Shown: piece by piece, positions 1 to 9,484 of the stretch
Position numbering within the stretch: the stretch's first letter is position 1
How the letters are laid out: the number at the start of each line of letters is the position of its first letter
From: Sphingobacterium corticibacterium
Lineage (GTDB): Bacteria; Bacteroidota; Bacteroidia; Sphingobacteriales; Sphingobacteriaceae
Length of the DNA: 64,000 nucleotides
Direction: 5' to 3'
Assembly: GCF_004208525.1 (NCBI RefSeq)
Contig: NZ_SGIT01000001.1
Location: 1,612,001-1,676,000, forward strand
Program-made: the position numbers and the translations under genes
The notes under the pieces: model-generated
What the model was told of the DNA's origin: nothing
The model's input: only the letters and a program-made list of their open reading frames with translations
The model's database searches: none

Positions 1-1546
1 TAAACGTGTACTCGCCCCGCAAACCGGCTTGATACTCGAATTGCTTATACTTCCCCGAATAAATAGCATACAGCGCCTCAATATGTTGCGTATATTGGAA
101 ACGATTAGAAGTAGCTATATCCTGTATCCAGTTACCATTATCTAATACGGTATTGACCACATCATTATTGATAAAAAAGTATGTTCCTTTCCAGCCAAGC
201 TCAATTTTACTTGCATCGGCAAGAGGCCTACTATAATCAAGTCTTCCCGCGTAAGTTGTATTGCTCAAATCTTGCACATTGGTACGTCCCGTAGAGGTGT
301 TCGTATTCTGCTGAAGATGAAAAACATCCGTTTCAAAACGGTTATTATAGTCATTACCGTGGGGAGCAAAATCAAAATTGAATTTCAAAAAGTGATCTTC
401 ACCCTCATATTTATTCGAATAATTTACATTAAATGTCCAATTTTTAAAAGACTCATCAAAGCGATTATTACTAATTGCACGTTCAGCATACACATCACCA
501 GGATAACGCCATGTATCCATATCGATAGTTGCATACGGTTTATAACTACCTTCCATCCAATGCACGCTTCCATCCAGTATCCCTCCATCAGCAAATTCAT
601 ACTTTGCGCCCGCGCGCACGCTATGAAACGTCGCATCATCTAGATTTTTCCGTTCATTTTGTCGTTGAAAGGATAGCAGATCCCCTTGGTCATAAAAGCT
701 TCTTTCGGTCAGATTATGGCTATTTGTGCGGTCGTAGCTTTTAGTTCCCTGCACATACATATCTATGCCATTGACTTTGTAATGTAAGCCACCACCTAAG
801 CCACCATGAAACTCCCGCCCCTGCGCGGCACGTAAAAATACATCCCCCCCGAAACCAACTTTAGCATTACGCTTGGTCACAATATTGATAATACCCGCTG
901 TACCCGAAGCATCTTCACGAGCAGAAGGATTGCTCATAAGCTCTAATTTTGAGACTTCAGATGCTTGTAATCCACGCAATATACTAGCCAGTTGTTCACC
1001 CGACACGTACATATCACGACCATCTATACGCACATTGGCACCTGCACGTCCTTGGATAGAAAAATTGCCTTTTCCATCCGAAACCAGTCCCGGTGTTTTT
1101 TCTAGTAACTCCAACACATTATTTCCTTCTGCCAATACACTTCTCTCTACATCAACCACCATCTTATCCGCGTATTGCCGAATACTCGCCTGTTTTCCAA
1201 ATACTTCTACAGCCTCTATTGCCTCCTCTGTTGATTGAAGAAACATGGGAATTGCTGTTTGATGACCGTCTGCCAATGTATAAGATTCACTAAAGCCTGA
1301 AATATAACCTACTGAACTATAATGCATAATATATTCTCCCCTCTTTAGTGCACGCATTTCGAATGAACCATCCTTTGAAACATTGGTTTGCATAATCAAC
1401 GTAGAATCGGGTAAGAGCAAAAGGCGAACAGTAGCATCCTGTATCGGTAGTCCATCTCCATTAAAAACTTTCCCGGACAACGTTGTTTGGGCAAATAATC
1501 CCACTACAGAATAGGAGAACAGGATAGATAGTATTGCTGATTTCAT
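1..1546 (-). CDS. Outer-membrane beta-barrel receptor (TonB-dependent type), C-terminus cut by window edge
   Basis: The frame is open from an ATG at 1546 to the window edge (515 codons). The protein starts with a signal peptide ending FAQ, followed by a CarboxypepD_reg-like domain (GKVFNGDGLPIQDATVRLLL, about residues 25-105). A plug domain comes next (EVFGKQASIRQYADKMVVDV, then PGLVSDGKGNFSIQGR and SGTAGIINIVTKRN). The rest is alternating aromatic beta-barrel sequence. This order fits the Bacteroidota outer-membrane beta-barrel family related to TonB receptors. Substrate is unknown, and no SusD partner lies on the visible side. The upstream 228 bases hold no gene. Confidence 0.85.
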   Translation of the reverse strand, partial: MKSAILSILFSYSVVGLFAQTTLSGKVFNGDGLPIQDATVRLLLLPDSTLIMQTNVSKDGSFEMRALKRGEYIMHYSSVGYISGFSESYTLADGHQTAIPMFLQSTEEAIEAVEVFGKQASIRQYADKMVVDVERSVLAEGNNVLELLEKTPGLVSDGKGNFSIQGRAGANVRIDGRDMYVSGEQLASILRGLQASEVSKLELMSNPSAREDASGTAGIINIVTKRNAKVGFGGDVFLRAAQGREFHGGLGGGLHYKVNGIDMYVQGTKSYDRTNSHNLTERSFYDQGDLLSFQRQNERKNLDDATFHSVRAGAKYEFADGGILDGSVHWMEGSYKPYATIDMDTWRYPGDVYAERAISNNRFDESFKNWTFNVNYSNKYEGEDHFLKFNFDFAPHGNDYNNRFETDVFHLQQNTNTSTGRTNVQDLSNTTYAGRLDYSRPLADASKIELGWKGTYFFINNDVVNTVLDNGNWIQDIATSNRFQYTQHIEALYAIYSGKYKQFEYQAGLRGEYTF

Positions 1547-1774
1547 TGTAATAGTTTTTTTGTTCTTCCCATTTGGGAAGAACCAGCTTAAGCATATAAA
1601 TTAAATAGTAATCTCTAAATATTTGCAGATTTCAACTCTTATTTAGATTAAATATATACAATAGAGTAGCATATACTTCACTTTACCGAAGTTGTATTGT
1701 CAACTATTTTAACAAAAAAAGCTAAACAACTGACTATGAGCTTTATAAATTTCAATATTTAATTGACAGCAACG

Positions 1775-2107
1775 CTATAATTTTAGGGCTTTTACTATCA
1801 CAAAGCCAACATAAAAAGCTGTTCCAAAAACTATTAAAAATGCCAAAGCATCGAAATCGGAAGACCAATGTTTTTCGAGGACGAATTCGCGGTAGGTGTA
1901 ATAGGCCGCTGCTTTATCAGCAGGATAATCCAGGGGCATATCCTGCATGCCGAGCGGCGAGCGAAAATAGTATTGTCCTGTCGGGCGATGTTTTAAAAAG
2001 ATGTTGTATTCTTCATAAAATTCGTCATCAACAGATATTCCTGTCATCAACCAAGTGACCAAAATCAACATGGAAGCTATATAGCCCTGTTTCTTTAACG
2101 TTTTCAT
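1775..2107 (-). CDS. Small two-helix membrane protein, unknown function
   Basis: This is a 110-residue protein with a hydrophobic helix at about residues 10-25 (ASMLILVTWLMTGI) and a second at about 88-108 (FLIVFGTAFYVGFVIVKAL). Between them is a soluble loop of about 60 residues rich in Tyr and acidic residues. I do not recognise a family. It is monocistronic and sits between the receptor gene and the divergent gene at 2318. The length and clean start make a real gene likely, but the function cannot be inferred. Confidence 0.5.
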   Translation of the reverse strand: MKTLKKQGYIASMLILVTWLMTGISVDDEFYEEYNIFLKHRPTGQYYFRSPLGMQDMPLDYPADKAAAYYTYREFVLEKHWSSDFDALAFLIVFGTAFYVGFVIVKALKL

Positions 2108-2317
2108 GTTCTAGTCGGCATGCCAATTCATCGCATCCACTTTTGATCAAAAGTAAGCGGAATAACAAAGTCGTCAGTAAGAGCTTACAATTCGTATGGA
2201 TTGGGTTACAATCCGTGAATACAGCGAATCATAAGTAAAACGTTCCAAATTGTAAATTTAGCACCAAACGACATATATAAACTTTTAAATTGTACGCAGC
2301 TATTACATCGTAGTACA

Positions 2318-3502
2318 ATGAAAAGATTAAAAATGAAGAACATCGATAGAAAGAACATCATCATCGTTGCATTATGCTTGATACTGTTCGGTGGCATTTT
2401 CCTGTATTTGTACGGTTATAAAATACAGCTCCTTATCGACGATTGGAAATACCAAAGATACCAAGCCGGCCAAGATCAACGGAATAGCGATGAAGTAGCT
2501 ACCGGAACGGACATTTACGAACACCCCGAAGCAGATATAGCGCATGCGGCATACAGTTGTGACGGACTGTATTTTTACGGGGATACCGGTTACCTTACCA
2601 AAGGCGCTTTGCTCGATCAATCCGTTGCTTCCCTATATCAAAATTTACCTGATACCTTACATATCATCCGCTACGGCGAACAAATACACCAATATGATCC
2701 AAAAGCGGGTGATTTTTATGAACGGAAAAGCCGTTTCAGTCCCATTCCATTTCGCCAAGACAGCAAACAGTTGTCCGCTGACAAATGGTTGGGGAGCAAC
2801 GAATTAACCACCTATCTTAAAATGGCCGAGAAAGGACAGGTAGAATTCCTGTGCTTCTTACCCAATGGACAAGGGCGTTTGGAAGTGGAAGACGAATGCG
2901 ATTTTAGGAGCCAATACGGAAATTATTTTGACCCCAGTGTGTCCTGGCAGCGAGATACACCGCTCGCCATCAAGGAAGCCTTGGTAGAATATTTGAAAAG
3001 CGACGAGGGAAGTAACTATACTTTCGTAAACGACCGTCGACAGACCGACGAGATACACCATATAGGAACATTCACGGGCATAAACACCCATACTGGCAAA
3101 TCCAACCAGGAACTCGCGATTGTTCTAACCGAGAAAAACAGTACCGGCAACCATAAAGAACGAATAGTAGTTCTCGCGTATGACCAACAACATCGAAAAG
3201 GCTACCTCCTGTACAATGAGATTTTCTATAATAATAAGCTGTTAATCAAAGTACATGAAAGTCCGAACACACTACCCGAAGAAGCGAAATCATTAGCTAA
3301 ATTTGTGCATCCTACCCAGCAGTTGATTGAAGTCAAAATCGACTCGGGAGCATCGATTTATCTTTACTATATCGATGAATTTGATACAATGCGGCGACGG
3401 ATTTTTTCGCCGGATCACGAAGAAGAAGATGCCCGCCACTCCGATTCCGTCATCGGTTCATTATCCCGTCCCCAAGGACCATTGTATTCACCATCTACAT
3501 AG
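2318..3502 (+). CDS. Membrane-anchored hypothetical protein
   Basis: This 394-residue protein has one N-terminal membrane segment (about residues 13-34, NIIIVALCLILFGGIFLYLYG) after a basic stretch, and the remainder is probably outside the cytoplasm. The middle carries short beta-type motifs (YSCDGLYFYGDTGYLTKGALL) and the C-terminus is acidic and charged. No known domain was recognised. The last 88 bases overlap, on the opposite strand, the end of the lipoprotein gene at 3415-4827, so the two genes converge and share coding sequence. Confidence 0.6.
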   Translation: MKRLKMKNIDRKNIIIVALCLILFGGIFLYLYGYKIQLLIDDWKYQRYQAGQDQRNSDEVATGTDIYEHPEADIAHAAYSCDGLYFYGDTGYLTKGALLDQSVASLYQNLPDTLHIIRYGEQIHQYDPKAGDFYERKSRFSPIPFRQDSKQLSADKWLGSNELTTYLKMAEKGQVEFLCFLPNGQGRLEVEDECDFRSQYGNYFDPSVSWQRDTPLAIKEALVEYLKSDEGSNYTFVNDRRQTDEIHHIGTFTGINTHTGKSNQELAIVLTEKNSTGNHKERIVVLAYDQQHRKGYLLYNEIFYNNKLLIKVHESPNTLPEEAKSLAKFVHPTQQLIEVKIDSGASIYLYYIDEFDTMRRRIFSPDHEEEDARHSDSVIGSLSRPQGPLYSPST

Positions 3503-4827
3503 TATTCATCGTAATCAGCCGCATCCCACCATTCCTTGAATTTTGGCAGCCCGAAATAACGGTTTTCCGCTAGTACTTTTCGCTGACTTTCGTTGAGCAT
3601 CAACCGGAATCTCCCCATCATCCTGTGATCTGACCATGACTGGCCGTTACCTTTCTTCTTGAATTTATATTGTTCGGCAAAATAGACCATATTCGCCAGT
3701 ATTTCTATCCGCTGTTCATCCGTGATCGTTAAATGGGGTTTATCAGCCGAATACCCCATCATGTATTCCAGGTATGCCTGTATATCCGATAGCAAGCCGC
3801 GAATTTCAGACGTTGCATCTGGCCGATAACGCTTTTGTAAAAGCTGGAAGGTATTGGCATATACCTTTACCGAACCTTGGCAATCCTGTCGCCAAAATAA
3901 ACGGCCAAAATCATCGGGATAAGCTTTAACAAACGGTGTTTTGCGCACCACCTCATACAGCAAATCCTCGCGAGCTGTCCAGCCAAAACGCTTCACGAGG
4001 CTCTCCATAAAAAATCGGTCGTGTTCCAGTAGCCAAGACAGGCGGGTATTATCGTTTTCGAACAGAAAGCGGTTACGGTTCAATACAAGCAACCTGTTAA
4101 ATTTCCGTTGTCGGTCAAGATTGTATTCGTCCGTTCGATTTTCCAGATCGACCCACTTTTCAACCCCTACTTCCGCTTTGTATGTGGAACTCCAGTAAGC
4201 AGCGGGCAGTTCCTTTTCCATGTCGGCCAAATCCGCATACTCCGAACGGTAATCGATAATTTCCGGTAGGTAATAAAAGTCCGTGATAAAATTTTCCGGC
4301 ATCACGATAAAGAAACCGTTGTAATCAATACCGTTGTTCCGATGGTAGATGGGTTTGCCAATACAGTCTGCTTCCAAAAGATTGACGTATAGAAAATGCA
4401 CGCCACTGTCCGTAGGTAACGCCCTGCCAAAAATTTCCTTGATTCTTCTGGCAAAAACTTCATTTCTGATATCGCGATATCCCTTGTTCCAGAGAAAATT
4501 TGACAGATTGAAGCTTACGGCTTGCAGTTCATCCATGCCGAAAGCATCTTTTGGAATATCGGTTACCTCGTTGTATATATTCGCCCCTTCCCGGAGCTGC
4601 TTTTCCAACACCTTTTTGCTGGCCGCTATCTTTGCCTGTATATATTCGTCTGCCATGTGCATACCGATTTCCGCTATAGGCGTGTTCGTGTCGTCTGTGG
4701 CTGTCGGTACACTGTCCGGTGGTTTATCTCCAGAAGATTGTTCAGAGGAACCTCCCCCACAAGACAGGGTAAGGAAGAGCCACAACATACATAAAGGCTT
4801 ACGTAAGTTATTCATGGTACTTATCAT
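3415..4827 (-). CDS. Lipoprotein, unknown function (470 aa)
   Basis: The protein has a lipoprotein signal peptide, with a hydrophobic core (LCMLWLFLTL) followed by lipobox LSC-G at about residue 23, then a Gly/Ser/Asp-rich linker typical of surface-tethered lipoproteins. The mature part is mostly alpha-helical and charged, with many Trp/Tyr/Arg residues. I recognise no domain. A second ATG four codons downstream (MNNLRK) is an equally good start. The gene lies 188 bases downstream of the histidine kinase and points the same way, so it may be part of, or controlled by, the same envelope-signalling cluster. Its end overlaps the convergent gene by 88 bp. Confidence 0.6.
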   Translation of the reverse strand: MISTMNNLRKPLCMLWLFLTLSCGGGSSEQSSGDKPPDSVPTATDDTNTPIAEIGMHMADEYIQAKIAASKKVLEKQLREGANIYNEVTDIPKDAFGMDELQAVSFNLSNFLWNKGYRDIRNEVFARRIKEIFGRALPTDSGVHFLYVNLLEADCIGKPIYHRNNGIDYNGFFIVMPENFITDFYYLPEIIDYRSEYADLADMEKELPAAYWSSTYKAEVGVEKWVDLENRTDEYNLDRQRKFNRLLVLNRNRFLFENDNTRLSWLLEHDRFFMESLVKRFGWTAREDLLYEVVRKTPFVKAYPDDFGRLFWRQDCQGSVKVYANTFQLLQKRYRPDATSEIRGLLSDIQAYLEYMMGYSADKPHLTITDEQRIEILANMVYFAEQYKFKKKGNGQSWSDHRMMGRFRLMLNESQRKVLAENRYFGLPKFKEWWDAADYDEYYVDGEYNGPWGRDNEPMTESEWRASSSS

Positions 4828-5015
4828 GGATCGATCGATTCATATTCATAGATAGCCGCTGCCGTATTACTTGCCCCGAAAAACAGAATCCATATAGAAC
4901 AACCATCGCATATCGTCTGTTTTTGACAACTTAGAAACAAGTTAGTATAAGATCTCCATAATTCATGCATACGTTTAACATTTGACGGTATCGGATTACA
5001 ATTCGTACGGTTAAA

Positions 5016-6941
5016 TTAAGCCATGGGAATAAACAGCGTTACGGTCGTCCCTCCGCTATCGTTCTTTTGCGATTCGACACGGGCATTTTTTCCCAATAAC
5101 ATCAATCTTTCCCTACTGATATTGCCCGAAAGGGAACGATGGCTGGAAGTGGAGGTGCGTTCCGTCTTTACACGGCCACTGTCCGTAATATCAACACGCA
5201 ATAGATCGTCCGCTTCCGAAAAGTCTATACTTACAAAACCGTCTCCACTTTTCATATCCACCCCATGTAAAATAGCATTCTCTATAAAAGGCTGTATGAG
5301 CATCGGCGGAATCCGGATTTCAGAAGTGTCCATTCCATCCGGCGATTGGATCCGATACGAAAAAGCATGCTCAAAGCGCATCTGTTGCAAAATAAGATAA
5401 TGCTTCAAGGTTTCGATCTCCTGCTCTAAGGAACTCCACTCCTCCCTACTCAGTTCAAGCGAATTCCGAAGCAGTTTGCTGAAGCGACTAAGGTACTGGA
5501 TAGCGTCCTTGGATTCTCCCCGGCGGATATAGCTCTGCAAAGCCGTCAGCGTATTAAAAATAAAATGCGGTTCCATTTGTGTGCGTAACAATTGTTGCCT
5601 TAAAATCACCTTATCCTTCTCCTGCCTTATCCTTCGCTGCCTTAGACCATAAAAGATGAAAGAAAAAATCAACAGGAGCATCAACATTACCAGCACTCCC
5701 ATTGTCAGCCACAACCGGTTCCGTTGTAATTCCAATTCTTTAATCTGCAGACTCTCGTTCAATGCATTGATAGAACGCTCTTGTGCCTGGATTTCATACA
5801 AGCTGTTCATCTCGGCGATGGCCTGTGTGTTTTGTGTAGCATAAAGCTCTTCTTGGATACGGGCTACTTCACGCGATTCCGTCAATGCCTGCGCCAAACG
5901 TCCGGAAAGCGTATAAAAATTTTCCAAGTTCCTATGGTAGACAATGGCATTATCATACGCCATAACCGCCGGGTGGCGTTGCATCAATTGGTCAGCTTTA
6001 GCAAAGAAAGCCTGGGCATCGTTTAAGTTTCTCCTATCCGCATATAAACCCGCGATGTTCACATACGAAATAAACAAGTTATTTAAGGCCGTGCTGGAGA
6101 GCGGGTTTTTCTCCACCGCCTGTTCCTGCAGATCAGTTTTCATTAATTGATACTTCAAAACAGAATCCGGCTGTTTTTTCAGGTCATAATAAAGCGTTTT
6201 GCTTTCGTAAACAAAAAACACATCGTACACATTCGGGAACTGACGTTGTAAGCTCTCGAGTTTCTGCACAAAATAGCCGACGCTATCTACATCGGATTTG
6301 CTGTGATACAACGTCTGGACAAGCTGCGTAAGCGGCCGTTGGCGGTTAATATGTTTTTCTGGTAGCGATTCGGAAATAGACAAAGCCTTCCGATTCATCT
6401 CCAAAGCCAATTCCAGCCGTTGAAACTTTTGGTTGCTTTGCGCGGCCGCCAGTAAGATAGAAGCTTTAGCAGACACATCCAAATCCACTGCACTATCCAC
6501 CAAAACAATGGCCGCGGCCTTGTTATAATAGTAATTGGCGCGGTGCAGATGCCCTTCAGCAAGGCTAATATTACCTATACCTTGGTAAACCCGTGCTTTT
6601 TCATTCAAATTTCCCGGCTCCGCCTCTATACGTTCAAACGCTTTTTCGAGATAAAACGCTGCAGAATCGTTTTGTTTGGACATGCCATACCATTTGGCCA
6701 ATTGATAGTTCACTCTGGCCGTATAGAGGTTGCTTTCCATAACATCCGGCATTTGCAGCAACGTTTTTCCAGCCTGTATCAACGAGTCCCGGTTGGAAGC
6801 AGACAAGGAAATATGCTGCAACTGATCGATCTTTCCCGCCACGGGCGGGGTAATTTTTGAGGTATACTCCTGATGATCGCTACAGGAAAATAAAAATACA
6901 CCTAGAAACAAAATCAACCAACGAACTACATAAGACTTCAT
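5016..6941 (-). CDS. LytS/YehU-type sensor histidine kinase with periplasmic TPR domain
   Basis: The start resembles a lipoprotein signal (LFSCSDH). About 370 residues of helical TPR-like repeats follow (for example ARVYQGIGNISLAEGHLHRA), then a coiled linker and one transmembrane helix (about 412-432, LWLTMGVLVMLMLLLIFSFI). Next is a His_kinase domain with the phosphoacceptor motif QMEPHFIFNTL and a C-terminal ATPase domain (PPMLIQPFIENAILHG, then DSGR and SGNISRERL). The ATP-binding part lacks a long lid, as is usual in this family. The gene starts 3 bases after the stop of the LytTR regulator at 6945, so the two are cotranscribed and almost certainly a cognate pair. Confidence 0.9.
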   Translation of the reverse strand: MKSYVVRWLILFLGVFLFSCSDHQEYTSKITPPVAGKIDQLQHISLSASNRDSLIQAGKTLLQMPDVMESNLYTARVNYQLAKWYGMSKQNDSAAFYLEKAFERIEAEPGNLNEKARVYQGIGNISLAEGHLHRANYYYNKAAAIVLVDSAVDLDVSAKASILLAAAQSNQKFQRLELALEMNRKALSISESLPEKHINRQRPLTQLVQTLYHSKSDVDSVGYFVQKLESLQRQFPNVYDVFFVYESKTLYYDLKKQPDSVLKYQLMKTDLQEQAVEKNPLSSTALNNLFISYVNIAGLYADRRNLNDAQAFFAKADQLMQRHPAVMAYDNAIVYHRNLENFYTLSGRLAQALTESREVARIQEELYATQNTQAIAEMNSLYEIQAQERSINALNESLQIKELELQRNRLWLTMGVLVMLMLLLIFSFIFYGLRQRRIRQEKDKVILRQQLLRTQMEPHFIFNTLTALQSYIRRGESKDAIQYLSRFSKLLRNSLELSREEWSSLEQEIETLKHYLILQQMRFEHAFSYRIQSPDGMDTSEIRIPPMLIQPFIENAILHGVDMKSGDGFVSIDFSEADDLLRVDITDSGRVKTERTSTSSHRSLSGNISRERLMLLGKNARVESQKNDSGGTTVTLFIPMA

Positions 6942-6944
6942 TAT

Positions 6945-7679
6945 TCAACGGATTAATTTCGCCATAATATCGCTTTTCCGACGGTAAGAAATCGGAATTT
7001 CCTCATCACCATCCATCAAGATAGATGTATGTTTTAAGACCGATTTTACAAAAGGAATATGGACGATATAAGATTGATGCGTCCGTAGAAATTCGTCTCC
7101 GGGCAGCAATGTTTCGTAAAATTTCAATGGCTTTGATACCGTCTCTTTCTTGCCTGACACGAGAAAAAAATGCGTATATGGCCCATCCCCCTGGCAATAG
7201 CGGATATCCGCCAAAGGCACAATTCTCACCTGCCCCAACGCCGGCAACGCGATATACCTTGGTTCGCTGTTCTGTTGCAGGACATCCTCCACTAAAGAAA
7301 ACTGTTCTTTTATACCTCCTTTTTCCTGGCGATTATGGAAACGGACGATGGCCTCTTTAAATTCCTGCTCGTCTACCGGTTTCAATAAATAATCCAATGC
7401 CCCATATTTAATAGCCTTAATCGCGTATTGGTTATAAGCCGTCACGAAGATAATATGTTGGGGTAGGCATTCCAGTTCATTTAAAATGTCAAATGCCATG
7501 CAATCATAGAGGTTGATATCCATAAAAACAAGATCAGGCTGTTGATCCCGAATCAGTTTCAGCGCATCTCTCAAGGTACCGGCATGTCCCATGAACTGAA
7601 AACCTTCTTCTTGTTCCATCAAGATTTTCAGTTCGTTTACCGCAGCCGGCTCGTCTTCTATAATGATTACTTTTGCCAT
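6945..7679 (-). CDS. LytTR-family response regulator
   Basis: The receiver domain (MAKVIIIEDEP, phosphoacceptor D54 in FMDINL, VTAYNQYAIKA, LLKPVD) is followed by a LytTR DNA-binding domain (YIALPALGQVRIVPLADIRY to the end). The frame is open further upstream, but I chose the ATG at 7679. It gives the canonical receiver start and leaves a 19-base gap to the upstream stop instead of a 68-base overlap. It is also preceded by a purine-rich GGGGAAGG. The protein would be phosphorylated by the kinase encoded immediately downstream and act as a transcription factor. Confidence 0.9.
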   Translation of the reverse strand: MAKVIIIEDEPAAVNELKILMEQEEGFQFMGHAGTLRDALKLIRDQQPDLVFMDINLYDCMAFDILNELECLPQHIIFVTAYNQYAIKAIKYGALDYLLKPVDEQEFKEAIVRFHNRQEKGGIKEQFSLVEDVLQQNSEPRYIALPALGQVRIVPLADIRYCQGDGPYTHFFLVSGKKETVSKPLKFYETLLPGDEFLRTHQSYIVHIPFVKSVLKHTSILMDGDEEIPISYRRKSDIMAKLIR

Positions 7680-7698
7680 CCTGTTCGCCTTCCCCACT

Positions 7699-8619
7699 TC
7701 AACAAAAAGTAATTTGATCAGGATCATCAGGTAGGTATAAGATATCCCTCGTTCCCGTACGCGCAAGATGTAGTTCCGTAAGCGGAACTATCCTTTTGAT
7801 AGATACCACATGATTCTTTCCACGCTCATCCGTAAACGCCAAGGTATACCTAATCTGCGGTTGTTCATTAATGTAGGTTCCCGTCTGGTCCGCACGCTGT
7901 ACAACCGCTTTCGCCTTTTTGCCCTGTAATATCAGTTTTTCTTCCGTTTCTGGGCTTCCACCACCGAACAATTTACCGAAAATAGCGGTTACGTTAAACA
8001 AAAGAAGCCCTGTAAAAGGCGTCATTATCCAAGGATGCCACAGCGACATAAACCGCCAACCTTTTCCATTACTATACATACTATAATGGAAAGCAAACGT
8101 TCCGATCATATAAACCACAACAAAAGCAAGGGCAAAAAGTCCGAATGTCCATGAAAACTTAGTTTGCATATCTTCTACGACGACGCTTGGTGATTGCGGT
8201 GTTCTACTAAGCCGCAGGTTGATGCTGCGTCCAACTTCATAGCGTTTCTGATGCGGTTTGGTGTCTGTAAACGCGAAAACCTGCTGCACCGGCGTACCCA
8301 CTAAGTTTTCGAACTGTACCAGTATTTCTATCATTTCGCTGCCATCCTTCTGTTGTTTCAACAAGCTTTTATGGGCAACGGTTCCTTTTCTTTGCAGCCC
8401 TTGGTCTACTAACGAATGTATAATACGCTGTAATTTCCTCGGCTGGGCAATCGCCTGTTTATACGTCCAGTAAATAAATGTTATCCAGCCGATAAGACCG
8501 ACCGCCAAAGACACGGTAGCCCATATAGGCGATGAGATAAAATTCCCAACATAGCTAAAAAACAACGGGAAAACAAACACAAAGAAAGCCATGTACCCGA
8601 ACCAAAATTTCCTGCCCAT
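7699..8619 (-). CDS. Four-helix membrane protein with two DUF3592-like soluble domains
   Basis: The 306-residue protein has two pairs of membrane helices (about residues 8-50 and 160-215). Each pair is followed by a small soluble domain with a similar pattern: a conserved QFENL or AFTDERG strand, and in the second a C-terminal ILYLPDDPDQI. The last motif resembles the end of DUF3592-type domains, which is an inference from pattern only. It lies between the lipoprotein at 8637 and the response regulator with gaps under 20 bases, so all four genes are probably one envelope operon. Confidence 0.6.
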   Translation of the reverse strand: MGRKFWFGYMAFFVFVFPLFFSYVGNFISSPIWATVSLAVGLIGWITFIYWTYKQAIAQPRKLQRIIHSLVDQGLQRKGTVAHKSLLKQQKDGSEMIEILVQFENLVGTPVQQVFAFTDTKPHQKRYEVGRSINLRLSRTPQSPSVVVEDMQTKFSWTFGLFALAFVVVYMIGTFAFHYSMYSNGKGWRFMSLWHPWIMTPFTGLLLFNVTAIFGKLFGGGSPETEEKLILQGKKAKAVVQRADQTGTYINEQPQIRYTLAFTDERGKNHVVSIKRIVPLTELHLARTGTRDILYLPDDPDQITFC

Positions 8620-8636
8620 AAGCTTAATTTTTCAAT

Positions 8637-9296
8637 TTACTGCCTCTTAAATTCGATTTCTTTTCCATCGATGTCCGCTTTAAACTCATAATCCGAACGG
8701 CTTCCGACAATTCTGGCGTTCCAATTCCAAACCGGTACGTGAAAACTAAAATAGACGGTTGTAGGAGCTTTTGCGCCCTCTATTTCCGCTGACTTTTTGA
8801 TGACCTGATCATATACACTATTTGCCGTACCGAATTTTATGGCATCCAGTTGAATCGGCTTCCTTCTATCCCGTACACTTGTTTTTACGGGTTCTTCTTT
8901 CTGCCAAGCGTCGGTCTCGGCCTTGTAGTAATACCAGTCAATATTTTCTGGGATATCGGGATCAACCAGCTGCAGACGAATACGGGCCGTTTCAAAATAG
9001 ATATGTGGCGGAAAAATAGATAAGGTTTTTTCAGGAAACATCCTCTGGAGCTGCTGTTGTACCGCACCCAACTTTTCCGCATCCGCCAACAAGTTAATGT
9101 CTTCAACAGTTGTCCTAGACGCTCGCACATCCTGCAGTTTAGGGTGTTCATGAACATCCTCATTATTTTCAGAAGGCGCGTCTGTATCGCCCGTTTGTTG
9201 TTTATCGAACGTCTCCTTATAAGCCTTCGTGACAAAATCACAAGAAGATAGCAAAAAGAAAACGCTAACCGTAAAAAGGATATTTCGTATGCTCAT
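8637..9296 (-). CDS. Lipoprotein, unknown function (219 aa)
   Basis: A short signal peptide ends in the lipobox LLSSC at about residue 19. A charged linker with Asp/Glu/Asn follows, then a roughly 150-residue mainly beta domain (LSIFPPHIYFETARIRLQLVD; TVYFSFHVPVWNWNARIVGS). No family was recognised. It is the first gene of the minus-strand run ending with the two-component system; the 188 bases upstream are shared with the divergent SDR gene. Confidence 0.6.
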   Translation of the reverse strand: MSIRNILFTVSVFFLLSSCDFVTKAYKETFDKQQTGDTDAPSENNEDVHEHPKLQDVRASRTTVEDINLLADAEKLGAVQQQLQRMFPEKTLSIFPPHIYFETARIRLQLVDPDIPENIDWYYYKAETDAWQKEEPVKTSVRDRRKPIQLDAIKFGTANSVYDQVIKKSAEIEGAKAPTTVYFSFHVPVWNWNARIVGSRSDYEFKADIDGKEIEFKRQ

Positions 9297-9407
9297 TTCT
9301 TTTTTATTCTCTGACAGTAAACTTAATAAAAAAATGTTAAAACATCCGTTGAACGTAGTGAGGATTAGTTAGACAACGGCTTTATTCCCAGAAAAACGGT
9401 TTTAGCT

Positions 9408-9449
9408 ACAAGTATCCCGTTTTGAGATACAAATTGTCTATCTATTAGA
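9408..9449 (+). promoter_or_regulatory. Direct repeat with 21-bp spacing upstream of SDR gene (probable AraC operator)
   Basis: Two half-sites beginning ACAAGTATC (9408) and ACAAATTGTC (9429) are exactly 21 bp apart, ending about 35 bp before the SDR start. AraC-family proteins normally bind two direct-repeat half-sites separated by two helical turns, and an AraC gene lies just downstream of the SDR. The assignment to that regulator is inferred. Confidence 0.4.
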
Positions 9450-9484
9450 ATGATCTTTGTATTGTCATTATAAAAAAGAAAACA

